Positions 61,488 to 64,000 of a DNA stretch of 64,000 bases are shown here, piece after piece. Position 1 is the first letter of the stretch. The number at the start of each line of letters is the position of its first letter. Origin of the DNA: an uncultured bacterium (GTDB lineage: Bacteria; Krumholzibacteriota; Krumholzibacteriia; LZORAL124-64-63); the NCBI GenBank assembly GCA_937864225.1, contig CALMJK010000003.1, forward strand, positions 248,001 through 312,000, in the 5' to 3' direction. The position numbers and the translations under genes are program-made. Below the pieces are notes generated by a model. That model did no database searches, was not told the origin of the DNA, and saw only the letters and a list, made by a program, of their open reading frames with translations.

Positions 61488-62884
61488 GGCCGCTCATCCT
61501 GATCGTCGACGACCAGGAGTCGATCGTCTTCTTCCTGGAGAAGACGCTCAAGGACGAAGGTTACGAAGTGCGCACCGCGACGACCGGCGGGCAGGCGCTG
61601 CGGAGCATCGAGAGCGAGATCCCGGACCTCGTGCTGCTGGACCTGAAGCTGCCCGACATGAGCGGTCTGGAGGTCCTGGCGGGCTTCAAGCAGCAATTCT
61701 CGGGCATGTGCGTGGTGATGATCACCGCGTTCGGGGAGATCGAGACGGCGGTGCAGGCCATGCGCGCGGGCGCGTTCGACTACATCAACAAGCCCGTCAA
61801 CCTGGAGCAGCTGCTGGTCGTGATCCAGAAGGGTCTCGAATCGTCCAAGACCGAGCGCGAGCTGAGCCTGCTGCGGCGGCGCGACGACCTGCTGCGGGAC
61901 GAACGGGACATCGTGCCCAGTCGCGCCCCGAGCATGCAAGCGATCTACGGCACGGTGCGCAAGATCGCCGCTGGCCAGCGCACGACCATCTTGATCGAGG
62001 GGGAATCGGGCGTCGGCAAGGAAGTGATCGCGCGGCTGATCCACAACAACTCGGCGCGCCGCGGGCACTCGTTCCTCGAGGTCAATTGCGCGGCCCTGCC
62101 GGAGAAGCTGTTGGAGAGCGAACTCTTCGGCCACGAGAAGGGGGCGTTCACGGACGCGACCCAGCAAAAGCCCGGCCTGCTGGAATTGGCGCACAAGGGG
62201 ACCTTGTTCCTGGACGAGATCGGCGACATGAGCATTCCGATCCAGGTCAAGCTGCTGCGCGTGCTCGAGCGCATGACGTTCCGCCGCGTCGGCGGATTGA
62301 AGGACATCACGGTGGACGTGCGCATCCTGTCCGCCACGAATCGGGATCTGACGGCGTGCGTGGGGGAGGGGCGGTTTCGCGAGGACCTCTACTACCGGCT
62401 GAAGGTGATTTCGTTGCGCATCCCGCCGCTGCGGGAAAGGCCGGAGGACATCCTGCTGCTGGCCGAGCATTTTCTGCAGACGTTCAATCTGCAATTCCAC
62501 AAGAATTTCGCGGGAATCTCCGAGGCGGGCGCGCGGGCGTTGACCGCCCACCCTTGGCCGGGCAACATTCGGGAACTGAAGAACGTGATCGAGCGCGCGG
62601 TCCTGCTGGAGGAGGGCCCCCACCTGGAGCCCCAGCACCTGGGGCTGACGGCGGGGGAGTCGGCGGGGGAAGGGGATCTGCCCGCGAGATTGCGCGCCGC
62701 GCTGTCCGGCCAGCTGCCCGTGGAGGGCATTCCGCTCGAGGAGCTGGTGGGCAGCCTGGAGACGGTCCTGATCAAGAAGGCCTATCGCGCGGCGGGCGGC
62801 AACCAGACCGTGGCGGCGCGCCTGCTGCAACTGAACCGGGACAAGCTGCGCTACCGGATGAAGGCATATGGAATCACGGAGTAG
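61484..62884 (+). CDS. NtrC-family response regulator with GAFTDA motif
   Basis: A 466-residue regulator: receiver domain (phospho-acceptor Asp53 in LVLLDLKLPDMSG), AAA+ domain with Walker A GESGVGKE at 173-180 and LFLDEIGDM as Walker B, and a Fis-type helix-turn-helix (GGNQTVAARLLQLNRDKLRYRMKAYGI) at the end. The loop that contacts sigma54, usually GAFTGA, reads GAFTDA (residues 220-225). It is coupled to the upstream kinase by an ATGA overlap. Whether it still activates sigma54 promoters is open. Confidence 0.92.
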   Translation: MRPLILIVDDQESIVFFLEKTLKDEGYEVRTATTGGQALRSIESEIPDLVLLDLKLPDMSGLEVLAGFKQQFSGMCVVMITAFGEIETAVQAMRAGAFDYINKPVNLEQLLVVIQKGLESSKTERELSLLRRRDDLLRDERDIVPSRAPSMQAIYGTVRKIAAGQRTTILIEGESGVGKEVIARLIHNNSARRGHSFLEVNCAALPEKLLESELFGHEKGAFTDATQQKPGLLELAHKGTLFLDEIGDMSIPIQVKLLRVLERMTFRRVGGLKDITVDVRILSATNRDLTACVGEGRFREDLYYRLKVISLRIPPLRERPEDILLLAEHFLQTFNLQFHKNFAGISEAGARALTAHPWPGNIRELKNVIERAVLLEEGPHLEPQHLGLTAGESAGEGDLPARLRAALSGQLPVEGIPLEELVGSLETVLIKKAYRAAGGNQTVAARLLQLNRDKLRYRMKAYGITE

Positions 62885-63404
62885 CCGGCGCGGGCGCCTC
62901 GCCTGCGGCCTGACGGGTCTGGCGGCGGTGCTGCTGCTGCCGGGCTGCGGGGTGTACTCGACGAGCTCGGGTCGCCTGGATGAATCGCTCCGGCACGTCG
63001 CGGTGCCCTTTCTGGAGAACATGTCCACCGAGCCGGGGATCGAGGTCGAGCTGACGGATCTGATCGTGCAGGCCCTGCAGGACGACAACACCCTGAAGGT
63101 GACGGATGAGGAGCACGCGGACACCGTCCTGCGCGGCAAAGTGTTGCGCTACGGTTTGCAGGAGGTCTTCATCAAGCCCGACGCCGATCGGCTGCAGGTG
63201 GACGAGTACCAGGTCCAGATCCTGGTCGAGCTGAGCCTGATTAAACGCGTGAGCGCGGAGGCGCTGTTCGAGAAGCGACGCATCACGGGCACGGGCAATT
63301 TCATTCTCGACGACCCGGACGGAGGCGGCGAGGCGGGCGCGCGCGCCCTGGCCGCCAGCGAGATCGTGCGGGACGTGCTGGCATTGATCGTGGAGGATTG
63401 GTAG
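62868..63404 (+). CDS. lptE: LPS assembly lipoprotein LptE
   Basis: A 178-residue lipoprotein overlapping the regulator gene by 17 bases. The signal CGLTGLAAVLLLPGC ends in a lipobox, and GVYSTSSGRLDESLRHVAVPFLENMSTEPGIEVELTDLIVQAL follows, typical of the LptE family (and of DUF4136-like relatives). LptE plugs LptD in the outer membrane for LPS insertion. The next gene is holA, a gene order seen in many bacteria. Confidence 0.85.
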   Translation: MESRSSRRGRLACGLTGLAAVLLLPGCGVYSTSSGRLDESLRHVAVPFLENMSTEPGIEVELTDLIVQALQDDNTLKVTDEEHADTVLRGKVLRYGLQEVFIKPDADRLQVDEYQVQILVELSLIKRVSAEALFEKRRITGTGNFILDDPDGGGEAGARALAASEIVRDVLALIVEDW

Positions 63405-63408
63405 GGCC

Positions 63409-64000
63409 ATGTGCGCCAAAGCCCGGCGGGATGACCGGCACGCGCCCGGTTTCGAGGACCTGCTGGCCGCCTTGAAGGCGAAGCGGTACGCGAGCGTGTA
63501 CGTGCTGGAGGGGGAGGATACCCACCGCATGGAGCAGGTCGTGGCGCACCTGCGCGACACGCTGCTCGACGAGGCGGCCCGGAGCTTCAATTATCAGGTG
63601 TACGCGGGCGATGAGGCGGACCTGCGGGACGTGCTGCGGCAGGCGCTGAGCTACCCGATGCTGGCGCAGACGCAGCTGCTCTGGGTGCGCGACGCCGAGC
63701 GGTGCAACATGGCCGAGGGGCGGGAGGAGGCCCTGGAGAAATACCTGAAGGCGCCGTCGCCGCAGACGGTGATGGTGCTGACGGCCACGAAATTCGACGG
63801 GCGCCGGCGTTGGGTCAAGCTGGCGCGCGAGAGCGGCGAGCATTTCGTGTTCGCCAACCCGCAGGGAGCGGAGCTGGTGCGTTGGACGCAGCGGGCGTGC
63901 GCCAAGGCGGGACTGCAATTGGACGAGACGTTGGCGGAGCTGCTGTGCGAGCGGGTCGGCGACGATCTGCGGGCTCTGAGCGGGGAGATCGCGAAGCTGA
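63409..64000 (+). CDS. holA: DNA polymerase III delta subunit, N-terminal part
   Basis: Open from ATG 63409 to the window edge (197 codons) and absent from the ORF track because it has no stop here. The family pattern is plain: LLAALKAKRYASVYVLEGEDTHRMEQVVAHLRDTLLDEAARSFNYQVYAGDEADLRDVLRQALSYPMLAQTQLLWVRDAERC and LCERVGDDLRALSGEIAKL. It loads the sliding clamp as part of the clamp-loader complex. Confidence 0.92.
   Translation, partial: MCAKARRDDRHAPGFEDLLAALKAKRYASVYVLEGEDTHRMEQVVAHLRDTLLDEAARSFNYQVYAGDEADLRDVLRQALSYPMLAQTQLLWVRDAERCNMAEGREEALEKYLKAPSPQTVMVLTATKFDGRRRWVKLARESGEHFVFANPQGAELVRWTQRACAKAGLQLDETLAELLCERVGDDLRALSGEIAKL

Overview
The window is a dense, high-GC (roughly two thirds G+C by eye), almost entirely coding stretch of a Gram-negative bacterial chromosome. 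Lipid A acylation (LpxL-type), ADP-heptose synthesis, LptE, a Wza-like export protein and a secreted beta-barrel-like protein all imply an outer membrane. The primary-type sigma factor is short and lacks region 1.1, and DUF3467, DUF4837, ClpP/NfeD-slipin and prokaryotic inositol-phosphate synthase genes are present. That mixture suggests a member of the FCB superphylum or a neighbouring candidate phylum (Gemmatimonadota, Eisenbacteria, Krumholzibacteria or Latescibacteria are possible); this placement is inference. I see no mobile elements, CRISPR arrays or clear pseudogenes, and no non-coding gap exceeds 300 bases.

Layout. 1-2484: end of a lipid A acyltransferase gene, a divergent DUF3467 gene, and split heptose kinase and adenylyltransferase genes (rfaE1, rfaE2). 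2566-6430: a cyclic-2,3-diphosphoglycerate-synthetase-like P-loop protein, sucCD and ndk. 6485-12514: a classic yceD-rpmF-plsX-fabD-fabG-acpP-fabF-rnc lipid/ribosome block, without fabH. 12530-21505: envelope and unknown genes (Cys-rich protein, TPR protein, a possible LolB-like protein), an ECF sigma/anti-sigma/DUF4837 operon, a ClpP-class NfeD protease with a slipin, and an OMP-like protein. 21754-24589: an orphan ParA, a metallo-beta-lactamase-fold hydrolase and inositol-3-phosphate synthase. 24823-32402: a surface polysaccharide block (WbpE-like aminotransferase, phosphoglycosyl transferase, WbpB-like dehydrogenase, three glycosyltransferases, a SPOR lipoprotein) interrupted by tRNA-Gly, tRNA-Cys and tRNA-Leu genes.

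32606-43540: dnaK, the group 1/2 sigma factor, tRNA-Val, and the translation block thrS-infC-rpmI-rplT-pheS-pheT, followed by zapB-like and zapA genes. 43600-43765 holds a probable 6S RNA gene. 43801-52213: rny, folD, ispA, a DUF212 gene, dxs, nadK and recN, then tRNA-Arg. 52363-59386: two small membrane proteins, a GAF-GGDEF cyclase, and a second polysaccharide block (WbpA-like dehydrogenase, epimerase, Wza-like protein, YbhN-like membrane protein, second phosphoglycosyl transferase). 59595-64000: a histidine kinase and NtrC-family regulator with a GAFTDA motif, lptE, and the start of holA.

The genes mostly serve housekeeping and envelope construction. The two polysaccharide blocks together encode WbpA-, WbpB- and WbpE-like enzymes, which would form much of a route to a diacetamido-uronic acid nucleotide sugar. 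Several sigma70-type promoters (for example TTGACA-17-TACAAT) and strong intrinsic terminators delimit transcription units. Many adjacent genes overlap by ATGA or GTGA, suggesting translational coupling. The points most worth a second look are the 6S RNA candidate, the altered GAFTGA motif, the structured leaders before the sigma factor, infC and second sugar transferase genes, the Cys-rich protein after rnc, and the cDPG-synthetase-like gene.
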